Shown: positions 24,309 through 37,400, counted from the stretch's first letter. The stretch: DNA of 64,000 nt from Echinometra lucunter (GCA_029962745.1 CM057154.1:19472857-19536856); one strand, 5' to 3'. The notes: generated by a model not told the origin, from the sequence alone. A program made the numbers and translations.

Positions 24309-27300
24309 TAGAATTATTCACAGTAAAACGTGGAAAATGACATTTTTTCTGAGTGTTAGAAAAGAACAGTAAAAAATAATAAAAATGAAAATAAATAAAA
24401 AATCATCAGCCTATGACTGGGCCTTGAAAAGTTTCAGATGCAGAACGGCTTCTCTTTACAACATATCTGTCACTTACCCTGTAGTAATTTAACCTTAAAA
24501 CTCCCAATTTTATCAGTTATTTCTCTCTCGCATTCTCGAAAAGCGATGCTGCGCCACGCTGCATGCTTCAGCTAGCTTTTGACAAAGTACGATCCCATCA
24601 CTTCATCATGCAAAGAATTGCACAACAATGCACATGCATTGCGCAATGGTGTATCGTACAGGGTCCGACAACTCACCCTCGAGACAACTCAGAACAGCAT
24701 TCCACTCATTAAAAAGGCAGACACCTTCAGGTATGATATTTCCAAAATACACTACATGTACTTCAGGTAGAACCATATTATTTTTTTATGACCACAGCAT
24801 ACAGAAAGACAAAGATCTACTCTGAACCGTGTGGAAAATGGAAGTGTGAATATCCTTGCCATGACAAATGGACTTTCCATCATTAATCGACTGGAACAAT
24901 GACACGCCTAAATGTGTACAGTACCTCATTAAAACAGTTAGACTCCCAATTTATCACCATTAGACTTGTCAATGTCATGCTTTCTGCATACATTGTACCT
25001 CAGCAAGTCAAAAAAGTAGTCTTTACAACAGATATTTTGAAGGAAAGCAGAAAACGTTACATGATTTTGTGAACGCAGCCAGATTTATAAGACAAGTGGG
25101 TCATTTACTAAGCTTTATAGTGGCAATATTGTTTTACGCTAGACAGCGCTCAGACGTTTGAACTAAAATGAAAAGGTCATCTCTACATTTCACGAGGATT
25201 CAGCTTGCCATAACCACGTAATCTGAAAGGGTTGTATTTTTCTTATCGCTTCATCTACATGTCAGGAAGTGATGACAATGAGACGCAATCTAAATGTTAT
25301 TCCACTCAGAACCAAAGTGCTCATGAATTTACATTAAGAAATACACTGTCTGCCTCAAAGCCAGAGGGGCGTAATTAACCCCATATTATTCAATACAGAC
25401 TTAACATCCTTCTGGCCGTAAATAGAATGCCTGTCTTCCACCTCCGAGGTTCCCTGGAAAGGACAAGGGGTATGAAAATGTCACAGAATGGAAATAAAAA
25501 GTTCAAAGCCCATTTCTAGTCTGGGTACTAGTGCAACCTTCTCCCCTCCCCAAACCCCCAAAAGAAAATCAAATTTCTTTCATTCTAGTTCAGAAATATC
25601 AACATGACACTGGCAATTTTTAAGCTTTTCTAGATTTATTTATCTCTCTAGTATAATACTAAATAAATTCAAGCATGCCACCAACGCATCTAAAACATAC
25701 ATGTAGAGTGCAATTTATGCAACCTTCTGTTACTAGTATACATGCATCTCTGTGTTCAGACACAAAAAAATTTGTCATATGGCTACACCAAAATATCTGA
25801 GCTCTGACTAACGAAACGACATATATGTATAACGAAATGTTGTATCATGAAACTAGAGTTTGAGATCATTTCAAACAAGAATCATAGTCTGTGTGTGTCT
25901 GCACGTATATGGTGGCCACAGAACCGTATAACTGGGAGGAGCTTAACATGAGTGCGGGCAATATCTTGCCAGGACATCATGCGCTGTAGAAAACTGCGCA
26001 TCTATACAACACTTCTATAGAGTTCACTTGTAGAGACACTTATAGAGTTCAGGATGTGTTCTGAACACTCTGTTCGCTATGAAATTATTTTTTATATGTT
26101 TCTTTACTGAGTTTCGGGATAAGTGTTTTGTGTCTGAACAGGCTGTAAGCGGTTGTGTAGGGAACCATCGAGATCAGATCTTGTACGTAACTGACTCAAT
26201 TTGGTGTTCCCCTTTTAGAAATGTTCAAACCACCATCTGTACATGTAGGAAGTTACTATTAATGGCAAATCAAATATATCGTACAGCTATCCTTTGATAT
26301 CAGTACTACGGCAACATGTATGCAAATCAGAAATTCAGAGCATACATGTACATGTTCCACATGTTTCATCCTGATTTTATTTTTGCTGCCATTACTGAAC
26401 ATATTCTTGAACAAATGCCATTATTTTCCTGCGCGTCACATTCTGGAAAGCATTCATTGTCCATCACAGCATGACATCCATTCTAAACCCCATCAGAACC
26501 AATGGGGTGTGAAATTGCTTCTTTTGACTCATGCTAAGATTTGGAATGATCACTCCATTAAATCTGAAAAAAATATGGAACCAGACCTGTCCGAATGTAA
26601 TGGCATTGGGAATCCCTGGATAGATGATATTGTCTGTAATCTCTAACAAAGGAGATGCAATTTCCTATCCTTCATAGCAGCCGTACTTATAAAAATCCTA
26701 TTTCCACTGGCTATAATTGATATGTATTATGTATTATGTCCTTTCCTTACAAGTGTATGTAGTCTGTTGTTTTCCTCAATTCTTTTATTATTCATTCATT
26801 CATTCATTTAAATTTATTCATTTATTTGAGATTCAACTTTTGCATCCTGGAGCTATCTTTTACCAATATTTTACAATTATTTAAAAATATTACAAAATGA
26901 TAAAAGATTTATACCCAAGACAAGAGACTCTGGTTGCAACCACTAAATAATATAGACATGTATCAGGTTAAGATCTATAGAATGATAATTCAACACTACT
27001 CCTCTGTATCTAATTTCGGCAAGATGAATTACTGCAACAGGTCCAAGAAGCACTTTGCTAGTGACCATCTCAATTTATCGCAGACAAATTAACTAATAAC
27101 TTTGAATATTTTGGTTTAAATCAAATACAATTTGAAACAGCACAATACAAGCAGCCATGACACCAGGCATTTCTATTTTTACCAACTTGACAAAACATGT
27201 TTACACTTGTAAGCGCTACATGTTATCAATTTCATATCGCAGCAAAATGATGATTCACGGTAACCGCTTCAGAAATTCAGCCCCAATCCTTGAACCCATA

Positions 27301-29149
27301 TTTCTGCGGAACATTCATGTGCGTCTGCATCTAGTCCATCAACAGACCCAGCGATCCCTCGGCTTGCCCCGCACTTTCACAAATAACATGATTCAATTTT
27401 GTTAAATGTCACTCTGGCTTCTCTTCTGCTACCTCTCTAACAGCCCGTTCAGACTCCAGGACAGTTACACAAAAAAAATTTTAAAGATGCATGATTAATC
27501 TGCCACGTAGCAAAATATACACACCGAAAAAAAAAAACATTGTGGGGGTCAGCTGGCACATGTTTAATATCAGCTCACATGTACATGTATGTCATGTCCT
27601 CGCTCAAAGAGGAAAGCCAATCAGTGTATCTACAATAAGCCTTGCCTGTTTATACGTTGCTGGGTTTTTTTTTTAATATGACATTTGCACTACAGGGGGT
27701 GGCAGATCCTTCCCAACTATCATTCAAATGATGCTCTTGAAAACATCTCTTTGCTATGCAGCATCTTGAATCTCATTATCAATGTTTTGTTACATAACAG
27801 TCAGACTAAAGGAATTATATGTACCAAACAAAACATTTTTTATAGAGCTGCACATACATGTACCTTATACGGTGAACCTTCACAGTCTAAACAGGGTGTA
27901 AATACTCTCTACTGTGCATCTCTTCAGATAATTCATTACATTTATCCATACCAGGGTTCCAAAGACAGGTCAATGTTAGAAGAAAATGAAAAGACAAAAG
28001 CTTTGGGGTAAAAACGGCGTCTGTGACATCTAAAAGAGCAGTGGTTATCAGCCGTCCTCTAACTAAGAAAGTGTCCTGTTAGTCTGGGCTGGGAAATGGT
28101 TTTGACATTTGCTTAAAACATTATGCGTAGTACATGCTACAATTTGCACAATTTCGCGCATTATAAAATGAAATGCCAGGCGTTTCATATGCAGTTTGTC
28201 ACTTCCTACGCTTAAAGGCAGGGTGAAAAACTGAAAACTGCTATCGGTACACACCTTGTATTTCATTTACTGGAGCTCTATTTTCAGTTGTCTTAAATCT
28301 AAAAGGTAATGTTATACTTTACTTTGCCCCAACAAATTTTATGAATTTCACACAGTTCCTCTGTCCCTCTGGAATTTCCAGAGCCAAATCACTGCCACTT
28401 GTGTGTTTTTCAACAGTCTAAAGAAGACCTTCAACTACAGGCAGTGATTGGTAATATTTTTAGAAGACTTTTAAAAGCAAAAAATCAAATCAAATCAAAA
28501 TTATTTGTCCTGATATTTGGAGAAGATGTATGGATTTGTGATTTTGAAGGTAAGTTTTTAAAACCTACATGTAAATTTACCCAATCCATTCTGTTTACTA
28601 AACATATCACGATTGTCCATTTCTGTGAGTGTAGTAAGGAACATGCAAAGGAACAGCTCTAGAACATGAACCAATTACAGAAAACTAATTTTAAAGGGTG
28701 TTTTACTCACGACCAGTAGGGGGTAACAAGAGACATTAAAAAGTGCATTAGGGATCTTGGATAATGGGGTTGTTCTTGTGTTCTCCCATTCTGCTCTCCT
28801 GTCACTTTCCCAGGAGTTGCCCTCGACTCGGGCAGCATGTTAGCACTGCTATAATGCAATCATTCGGGAATGATCCGCGGCGGGGTGGCTTACTCAGCTT
28901 GCCGACAAGTCTCATCTCAGAGAGATTGTGACGTTCCGCACCCCAGCTTATCAGGTCTGATTCTCGTCTTGCTCTCACCGATATCCATCTCAATATGCCA
29001 CTTTAATTGACAAGCCTGTCTATCCCCGTGACTACTCCCCATCGACTCCCTACTTAATCCCATTCTGCTCCCCCCTCCCCCCCCCCCAATTCTCTCTGAT
29101 TTGGTCTCTGTCTCACATCCCATTTTCCAACCCATGTTACCTCCTCATT
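24309..29149. other. Intergenic or intronic, no gene seen
   Basis: I looked for minus-strand exons that could continue the UNC119-like gene (YLC.PE, FxIRD, FDFxFGF-type motifs) and found none by eye. Short frames at 26320-26646, 27685-28011 and 28399-28662 have no domain or splice support. Confidence 0.35.
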
Positions 29150-29159
29150 CAACACATAC

Positions 29160-29360
29160 TGCCGTCCAACAACAAAAGGAAGCAACTCTGTAGAATGAGT
29201 TTCTTTGTAAATGAAGAAAATATGTCACCTTTTCAAGTGGAAATCTATGGACTTTCTTCCTTGTGTTATGTCTATATTTTAGAATTGGGGGTCATGTGAC
29301 CTCAATCTCTTCATCATCATCATGTAGAGCAAACACAAAAGTACCAAAAATTAAGAAAGG
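29160..29360. repeat. Dispersed repeat, copy without insertion
   Basis: 'aaggaagcaactctgtagaa' through 'gtcatgtgacctcaat' is collinear with 55235-55308 plus 55648-55720. It shows the empty site of the insertion at 55309-55647. Confidence 0.75.
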
Positions 29361-29421
29361 GTCCATTTTTAATCATATCAGAGGTGCTTTAGTTCCTTTT
29401 ATCATTGGGCGAAGTATAATA

Positions 29422-30133
29422 TACTGTGTTTACACAGTGACTCGGCTTGAGTGTTGAATCCTCAAGCAGGGTTGAACACTGCGAAGAGGGCAACTGTGAT
29501 CATGTTTATACCGAAACGAAAAAAGGCAAGTTCGACACGGCCACGAATGGAAGTGGAATTAAAGTCACAAATGCGGGAAATTTGCCTCCGACTACATTTT
29601 TCCACAACGTTCACAACACAATTTGTTAAACACTGAACAACGAGAGTGAGGCTGGGTTACGTTAGTTATAAAACTGCCGTGGTGACAACATTATATTAAA
29701 TATATACATGTAGAAGAATAAGTATTAATGCAAGGATCATACCAAACAGTGATTTACCATACAAACAATTTTACGAGCAAGAGTAGAATTTCACGATCCC
29801 TAAAAAGAGTATTTTTTACCTAGGGAAATCAAGCGAAGGCAGGGGCATAGCAATGACAAGAGAGCTACATGTATTTCATGCGATACTGGATGCGGCTATT
29901 CCGTGTTCGACCTAGGTCACGTGGGTTCGACACGGCTTTCTGTTTACACACGAAAAAAAAAGACGAGTCTGACTCAGCTCGCGGGTTGAAACCTACGATT
30001 CTGGCGGATCAAAAAAGCGGTGTTTGACACGGCTCGCAGATCACACCGATCGCGTTTACACAACATAAAATTGCCGTGTTGAGCACGGGTCGCGTGCTGA
30101 ACCCCCGAGCCAAGTCACTGTGTAAACACGGTA
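29422..30133. mobile_element. TIR DNA element with TA flanks
   Basis: The 712-bp element has inverted ends beginning TACTGTGTTTACACAGTGAC and, on the other strand, TACCGTGTTTACACAGTGAC. If the first TA is the target, the element starts CTGTGTTTACAC or CCGTGTTTACAC and fits a Tc1/mariner-type TA duplication. The inside repeats 'cgacacggc' motifs and has no transposase. Confidence 0.75.
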
Positions 30134-30720
30134 TTAGTATACTGTCTCCTTTTAGTGACACTCTCGCAGTATCTGTTCATTCAAAATGTTACATGCAGAA
30201 ATTACACATTAGGCAAAAAAAAAAATTGTTATGTTGCCCTCAATCGACCGACAGTAAAATGCTAAAAAACAGGGTCGGGTTTTTTTGTTTTTTGTTTTTT
30301 TCTAGCGGACCCAAATATAGAAACGTACCGTTCTGGTGAGAAAATCTCAGATTTGGACGAAGAATTTGCTAAACTTTGTATTCAGTGGCTTAAAAAAACA
30401 TTTTAATATGCATTATGACTGCGTTCTGCCCGCGTTTTCCCCATTAGAAACTCATAAAAAATATCGGAAAACTCAACTCTCTCACGTCACACAACTGCAC
30501 ATATTACCATGATTACACATGAGTGTCGGCTCGCGCTAGCTCACGTGCATAACAGTCCAGTGGGGTAGTAAAAAAAATTTTTTTAAATCGACCGACCAAC
30601 CCAAATTTCAAATTTTGTGCATGTCAGGGCAACATGATAATTTTTTTTTTTGCCTTATTACATGCATGAGATGAAAGAGCAAATTTCATTGAAAAAATTG
30701 AGCCCCTTTCTAGTATAGCA
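30134..30720. mobile_element. Fragment of the TTAA/CCCATAG MITE, split by an insertion
   Basis: 30137-30211 and 30655-30715 align in order with the left part of 30837-31240 (ACTGTCtCCTTTtaG..., then 'acatgcatgaga...gagcaaatttcattg'). The 30212-30654 element splits it. Confidence 0.6.
30212..30654. mobile_element. TIR element with TTA target duplication
   Basis: 443 bp. The ends GGCAAAAAA...ATGTTGCCCT and AGGGCAACAT...TTTTTTGCC are inverted, with CGACCGAC inside both ends. Flanked by TTA (30209-30211, 30655-30657). A 3-bp TWA duplication is the habit of PIF/Harbinger elements. Confidence 0.75.
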
Positions 30721-30836
30721 CATGTACACGTATGCTGTTGAATGCCACATGTAAATGTACCTGTACATTAGCCTTCATTTAACATCTGTAATATTTCCTG
30801 AAATTTTACACTCCTACCAAAAAAAACTGTGTTTAA

Positions 30837-31240
30837 CCCATAGAGGTACAGTGTCACCTTTAGGAGACGCTTTTGCTGTATCAGTTGGTCCAGAATGTTG
30901 GGCAGTACATATCATACATGGGCAGAAAGAGAAAAATGCAGTGACAAATTTGAACCCATTCCCATCACTGTATGGTGTGGCATTCTCGAATTAGAGCAGT
31001 TTAAGTGTAACTAATCATTAAACTCTTTAAATTGGCAATGCAGTGAATAATATATAATCACTATTTCTGTGTTCAAATGAGCAATTTCTGATTCAATTTT
31101 ACAATTATATTTCATTTTGGTTTATATTATATCCATATTTATTTTTTTCAAGCTATGTAAACATGGAAAAAATGATTAGTATTGCCAATTGGAGGATTGA
31201 AGATGATTAAGACCTCAAGAAAGCTCTGTACTGCTGTGGG
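30837..31240. mobile_element. TTAA/CCCATAG MITE, intact copy
   Basis: 404 bp, ends CCCATAGAGGTACAGTG and CTGTACTGCTGTGGG, TTAA at 30833-30836 and 31241-31244. TTAA targets and CCC termini are the habit of piggyBac elements. It is the reference for the copy broken at 16575-17995. Confidence 0.88.
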
Positions 31241-31244
31241 TTAA

Positions 31245-32419
31245 ATAATATGTCATAATAAACGTACACTAATGGCATGGACTTTTAACTGCTGTGACAC
31301 CGTGTTTATCTGATGAGCGAACAAAGTGCAAATAGTTTCTACACGTGTCAAATGCAATTTAAGCCTCTACTGAAAAGAACCAGACACTTCATTTTACCTT
31401 CAGTTGACACCCGACAGTGACACTCTACAGTGATAACACTGAAAAGGTGGAAGTTACAATATCTGCACATGTACATGTACATCTCCAACAACAAGGTTTA
31501 CAATTTATTAAATGATTTTTACAGATGCTTACATCATACAAATACATGTACATGTACATCCCACTTATATGTATGTCCTCTAAAAATTTAACTGCATTTT
31601 TGTCAATTTAGCATCCATAGCAATAATAAACATTGTAACTCATATCCAAATACCATCAAAATTTAATAATACACTGTACATGTATGCCCATGATAGCGGC
31701 TCGCTATACCTTAGTAGCATAAATCCCCATACCTTCATGTACATATTTATAGACACACTTGATTATCTTTTATTTGCATCTGACTATTTACGATATTGTA
31801 GTGCACTGTACATGTACATTGTCTATACACACAATGCACGGTCATACACATGTATGCATACATTGAGTATTTACAACCAATGCATCACCATGGTTACATT
31901 ATATACTGGCCCAAGGGATATGTTTATCAATGTACAGTATATTCCAATGGTCCCTGTTTGGTCATTTCCAAGCAGCTTTTTTTTTTTCCAGGTGGGATTT
32001 CTTCTATTGTAGATTTGTTTAACCACTGGCTATGGGAATCAGTTCATTCCCTGTACTAAGTCTACAGGAATTACTCCATGTTCAGACACAAACCAGTTTA
32101 TACCAAAACTCGATAAAGAAAAGACGTATAAATAATTATCGTATAGCTGACAGACTGTTCAGACGCATAATCTCGGCCCTTCTGGAAAACATGGTATAGA
32201 TGTGCAGTTTCCCACTGTACATGTTGTTATGGTCATGACGTCAGCGCTAGCCCCTGCCTGGCCTTCCTCTCCACGCGCGCTCACATTAAGCCCCACCCAG
32301 TTAAACCGTTCTATGGTCGCCATACGTTCAGACGTACACGGAATGGTGATTCGTTATCAAGTTCTGGTTCGAAACGATGCTCTGACCGTCGTTTTACCAT
32401 ACATCGTTTTGTTATACAT
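31245..32419. other. Intergenic or intronic, no gene seen
   Basis: Contains many TGTACATG runs (31460-31560, 31800-31830) but no supported gene. Confidence 0.4.
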
Positions 32420-32657
32420 GTATCACGCGGAGGGAGGCAGAAAACGGTCTCTTTTAACTCAAGCAAAACGGTCCTCTTATTTATTATATCTGAGACCAAA
32501 AATAATCAAAACGCAGTTTGCGTCTTACTAACAGTTTTTCATTCCAAATTATGGTTGGTTTCAAGGTTTTTTAGTACAAATACAAGTACTCATACACATG
32601 TTTCATCTTAATTTGAGAATTTTTTAAATCGGCTGCTCATAAAGTTAGCCAATGCCT
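32420..32657. mobile_element. TTAA-flanked MITE, AGGCATTGG family, partial copy
   Basis: The right half matches 3650-3887 and ends AATGCCT before TTAA (32658-32661). The left half has diverged beyond recognition, and the frame open in the other copies is broken here. Confidence 0.75.
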
Positions 32658-33727
32658 TTAACATGTACTTAGTATACTGCCTGGGGAATAGCTTTGACAT
32701 GCACACACACAACTCAAACCAACACTTTCATTACCTGTATACATGTACTACCATTAGACTCATCAGAATGAAATGAAAGAATTTACCAATCTACATGTAC
32801 TGTTGATGCAGTTTTGAGATAAAATATGTATGTACGGCATTGTTATATTCCAGTATACTTTATGATAACCCTTTCTGCTTATGGAGGGCCTTTTGGATTT
32901 TCATACAGAAAAGGTGACCGTCTGCTGCCAGAGGTGCTATCATATCATGGTTGTTGTTGGTTTTGTTGTTGTTGTGTTTTGTTGTTTTTTTCTCTCTCTC
33001 TCTTTCTTTCTCCGGTCCTCTTAATTTAATTACTTGGTTACTTTTAGGATGCAATCAATTAAAAACAGGTGTTGAATTCCTGATTCCACAGTTTAACATT
33101 ATTCAAGACTGTCTTAGGATTGAACAAAATATAAAATTGAGGTTATAACCTTCATTACCTGTATATATTGTTATTTTATTTGTAAAGTGTAAATTGTTTT
33201 TAATGAAAGGTTTTATAGATTGAAACAAACTGAAATGAAGGTACATGGATCAGTATGAAGTAGTCTATTATAAATGCATCATGGCAGCTTGACAATAGGC
33301 AGATGGTAGCAAAGCTAAGAAAGAGCTGAGGGGGACACATGCATTGTGCACAAGGCTTTAATCTGGTCCTTCCAGACACTTTGTAAACAGCCCAAGGCGG
33401 CTCCTTCTAAGAATGGCCTACTGTGTCTCTGTCTATTAGAATGCCGAATGTTGCTACATGCATGGACCATGCCATTACCATAAATCAAATCCTACAGTGA
33501 TGCATTAGGAATAGGAGAGCAGACACGACGGTGAACCGAGATAAAAGGCCCCGCATGCTCATGTTCACTTCATATACAGTGATTGGTCACTGGTGAATGT
33601 TCATTTTTACACATGTACATGATTGTCTAGCTACTGTACCTGGGCAAGTTCGACTCCAAGTTATCTTCTCCCATACATGTACATGACATGTACATGTACG
33701 TTACCATCACGTCTAAGATTTTCAAAA

Positions 33728-34031
33728 AGGCTTGTTCACATTAAGACACGGCAAACATCCCGCTATAAACTTTCTATGGCCTTTTGCATGTAAATGAATA
33801 GTATATGAGGGGCACAAAAACGCTACTTCTATAGGCAAAAAGCATCTTTTGCCTCCTGGCAGCAAAATGGTGAGGACCAATCTACGTATTCTGATCTGGG
33901 TATACTTTTGGCAAAACTCTCTTTTATTCAAGTGTGAACTATCATTGACGCACATCTCATTATCATAAGCCCCATGGTAAAAAAAAATGTTAGGGGGTGG
34001 GGGGGGGTGCTGCTAGATATGTAAATGAGCC
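33728..34031. repeat. Dispersed repeat, copy 1 (TTCACA...GCCTCCTGGC family)
   Basis: 'ggcttgttcacat', 'ttttgcctcctggc' and 'cttattatcataag'-like blocks are shared in order with 52219-52563, inside the KSR gene. Confidence 0.65.
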
Positions 34032-34035
34032 TTAA

Positions 34036-34506
34036 AGGTAGGAGATCCCTTGTGCAAAATCTTCGAAAATCCATACAACTTGGCAGGAGTTTAGGATATG
34101 CCCTTCTGATACTGTTTATTTAATCTTACGGTCATACAAAAATGAAAATCTGGCTACCATCCTTGAATAAGCAAGTCGGATCAGCTCACTGGCAGAAGCG
34201 AAGCCAGCTAGCTACATGTAGCTAGGTCAGCCGCGCGCAGCTCGCGGCCACCACACATACCACATAATGGCAGCGCTGTACTGTATGTAACGTGAATCCT
34301 TTCGTTGTGCACTATCTCGAAAAAAAATCCGCTAAAATTTTTGGTCCGAAATAAGTACAAAGTTATCAAAAATGTTAATTATTCATTTAATTATCCATGT
34401 ACAATCCATTTTTCTTTCACAGAAGTTTTTAATAATCATTCTCTTATAACTGAACACATATTCACACATCTTAATATTTTAGAGCTGCAAATGGGATCTC
34501 CTACCT
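34036..34506. mobile_element. TTAA-flanked MITE, AGGTAGGAGATCCC family
   Basis: 471 bp. The ends AGGTAGGAGATCCC and GGGATCTCCTACCT are perfect inverted repeats, with TTAA on each side (34032-34035, 34507-34510). Confidence 0.88.
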
Positions 34507-35167
34507 TTAAAGCTGACAGTTCTACCAGAGCTTTGATCAGACAGAAAAATCAAGTTGAATGATATTTTACATGTACATCAAATCATGAATGTTCAGTCAC
34601 CACTCAGTATAGTTCCACAATCAGGATTAGGCAACTGAGATACATGCACATGTACATTGTGCCTTGGACTTCCTCACAGGTCTGTATTTTACTCAGTGCG
34701 GCTACATCATGTAGCAAACACATGTACCATACAGTGTACACAGCTCTGCAGCGTGAAGGTCTGAAGGACATATATGTCTATGAACTCAGAACTCTGCCAT
34801 TTTGGCAGAGAATGAAACTACCTGAAATTGATCAACAAGATCTGTTGGAACCATTCATTTGTAAGATGTCTTCTATGCAAAGTATGTATACAGACCTTAC
34901 GCTGAAACTACACAGTCTGTTGAGGTAATGTACGTATCTGTTTTAATCTTAAGGAGCAAGAGAGAGAGACATTACTTGGTACCACTAAGCAAATAACAGG
35001 CTATGAAGTCAAATGACTTGATTTATCACATGATACATACAAAATTATGATCATTACTGACTTACATGTACATGTACATTCTTGATCTAATAAAGTGGGT
35101 GGTTTAAGAAGAAAAAAAAATGGATCAAATGGGAAGCCAATTTTAAATGTTATCCCATCACCTTTAA

Positions 35168-35583
35168 AGTGTACCAATCATCAAAAGATATTTTGCACTG
35201 AATGGTAGGGATCATACTATATTCAAAATATGAGCTTTAAATATTATATGTACTTCTATAAAGAGATTTTGCCAGTTGAAATATACTCTCATTTAACTTA
35301 AAAGCCACTAGTGAGGCAGATTAGTTGATGTACACTCAAGCAAGGGCATACATGTAACTTAGGGTGCTATAGAACTGAACAGCCATTCAATTCTGTAAAT
35401 GGCATGGTTGTGTGGTCTTATGTTATCCTTTATTTTCTTCAAACTTCCTAAACGTTAACGCTAGAAGCGTTAACCCCAGAATGTCAGTAACCTTTAAGCT
35501 TTTGGGGGGGGGGGGTATTTCACATTCTACATGTACATGTGTAGCTGTATACACAAACTACTTTCTCAGGTGATTGATACACT
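35168..35583. mobile_element. TTAA-flanked MITE, AGTGTACCAATCA family
   Basis: 416 bp. The ends AGTGTACCAATCATC and GTGATTGATACACT are imperfect inverted repeats, TTAA at 35164-35167 and 35584-35587. A G run sits inside at about 35504. Confidence 0.8.
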
Positions 35584-35807
35584 TTAAAATCTGTGGATTA
35601 TTTTTTTCAGGAATCTGTCAGAATGCTAAGAGACTTAGAGTAAAATATTTTGCTTCATGCTCACTTACAAGCGACAAGTGAGACTCACAGTCATAACATT
35701 GCTGATTTCTTGAAATATACATTATACTTAATTAGGTTAATGTAGATTTCACAAGTTCGCAATACAAGCAGGTTATGGATTTATAGCAGTCTTGTCCAAG
35801 ACTCCAA

Positions 35808-36021
35808 ATTACCAAAGTACTGTATGGTGGATCTGAAAATTGTACAAGTTGATAACATTGCAGGCTCTGAGGAGTAGCATTTTAAACAACTCCTCCACAT
35901 AACCTTTCAAGGCTAGTCCGAGTTGGCTGCGATACTTCACCTCGTTAGCCTGCATCCTACATGCATAAATTTGCCAAGTACTGGCTCCTCTCTCACCACT
36001 TCCGTTTTTCTCAACTTTTCT
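35808..36021 (-). CDS. Unrecognised open stretch, possible exon
   Basis: The minus strand is open for about 66 codons between stops, with amino-acid composition more protein-like than nearby frames (STWQIYACRMQANEVKYRSQ, then LGLALKGYVEELFKMLL). I do not recognise a family. No pyrimidine-rich acceptor lies above and no strong donor lies within. It sits directly beside a MITE (36036-36370). It could be an exon, a transposon-derived remnant, or chance. Confidence 0.2.
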
Positions 36022-36035
36022 TTACCTCACATTAA

Positions 36036-36370
36036 AGACATTCAGTCGTGGGCTTTCATGGGGAGTGGATCATAATATGCTGACACCAGACTTTGTGAAA
36101 AGCACTGGAAATACCTGTAATAGAGCTACATTTCTGGAGCACAGCAAAACAAGCTGTCCCACCATAAACATTCTTCGGCTTGCTTCGGGCATTCTCGGGC
36201 CAGGGAAAGTGAGATAATAACTTTGCCATATGGGATAAAGCTAAGGGTGGAATATACACAGCATTACATAAGGTCTGTTGGTCATAAACCTCATGGTGAT
36301 GGACAACACCTGTTACTGGGTAAGCACCCATGTTGTCAAATTACCCATGAAAGCCAACAACTGAGCATCT
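36036..36370. mobile_element. TTAA-flanked MITE with GGCTTTCATGGG ends
   Basis: 335 bp. The first about 34 bp (AGACATTCAGTCGTGGGCTT...) matches the reverse complement of the last 34 (AGATGCTCAGTTGTTGGCTT...). TTAA at 36032-36035 and 36371-36374. Confidence 0.8.
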
Positions 36371-36845
36371 TTAAGTGAATATGATGTAATTTTACAAAAA
36401 TTTACATTCTCTGGCCATAATGCCAGGCCCTGCATTATTAATTACCTCGCACAGTTTGAGTGCGCTAGGCCTTCCTTGGCATCTTAATTTTGGCCCTTCA
36501 CTCTATAACAGCTACATGTAGGCCTAGTTAGACTTTGCATTTCTCATAATTATTCATAATTCATATTCATAATCACATTTTCTCCCTCTCACACACGGGT
36601 TCTCTCTAAAAAAAGTCTCTATTTCACCTTTATAAATGCTTTATCAGGACTATATACAGCAGATAAAACAACAACAAAAAATAACAAAGTATGTCAGGTT
36701 GTCATGCCAATATGATGCCGAACTCTTAGTCAAAACATAAATAAAGATGGCTGCTGAAACTTTGTGTGCACAATTGCCCGGTTGCATTGTTATGAGATTG
36801 CATGAATTTACAGAATATTCGGCACTAGAACTGGATAATACTTAC

Positions 36846-37047
36846 TTTCTGTACAATCTTTCAGTTTCAGGACGTCCTCTGGTGTGACGAATTCTTTTTG
36901 AAGAAGCTCTTCTTCAGTGACTGTTTCTTCAGAATTTGAATTCGCCTTCTTTTCCTTGGCTTTCCTTTGCAAGAAGCCACCTCCTTTCTTCTTGCCCGAA
37001 GCAGTGCCCCCACCGCTCGCTGGTGGTTTCGCTGGTGAGTTGCTCAT
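36846..37047 (-). CDS. First coding exon of an UNC119-like protein (partial)
   Basis: UNC119 proteins bind lipidated (myristoylated) cargo and deliver it to cilia and membranes under ARL GTPase control. This exon starts at an ATG in good context (A at -3), encodes 67 residues plus one base, and ends in a strong donor (gtaagt). Residues 1-40 are low-complexity and basic (SGGGTASGKKKGGGFLQRK). Residues 41-67 read EETVTEEELLQKEFVTP, then EDVLKLKDCTE. The pattern ELL-K--(I/V)TP-DVL-L matches what I recall of the segment before the conserved beta-sandwich of UNC119, which normally continues with a YLC.PE motif. That continuation should be in the next exon, which I did not find at lower coordinates, so the gene is partial here. 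ELL...TPEDVL is short; another family remains possible. Confidence 0.6.
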
Positions 37048-37400
37048 CTTGTAATGTCGTATCTAGCAGAAAGAAGTTTCAAAGTGCTGCTATACTCCTA
37101 TGTATTCACGTTAATATGCACGTTGGCTTCTAGGATTGTTGAAAAATGATGTGCTTATTCAATTTTCGGGAAAATCCGGCAAATTTGATAAGTTGTTTGT
37201 CCACAATCATGACAATGCACACTGAATAGGCTCGTTTTTACGCGAAACGTAAATCCATAGGACGCGCACGCTATAGCTATAGCGCTAGCGCTAGCTAGAT
37301 AGCGCGCGCAGCAGCTATATAATTTGTACGCACGGATGGAACGCACGCGTACGCGGTCACAAATCAATTAATGAATATTCATACGAATGCAAATATACCC
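37048..37400 (-). promoter_or_regulatory. Upstream region of the UNC119-like exon (5' UTR/promoter candidate)
   Basis: The stretch just upstream of the ATG contains a cluster of self-complementary GC motifs (GCTATAGC, AGCGCTAGCGCT, GCGCGC) at about 37260-37315, unusual for this AT-rich window. It would hold the promoter if the exon is the true first exon. A ttctttctgctag sequence on the minus strand near 37064 could instead be an acceptor for a non-coding first exon. No TATA box can be assigned. Confidence 0.25.
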
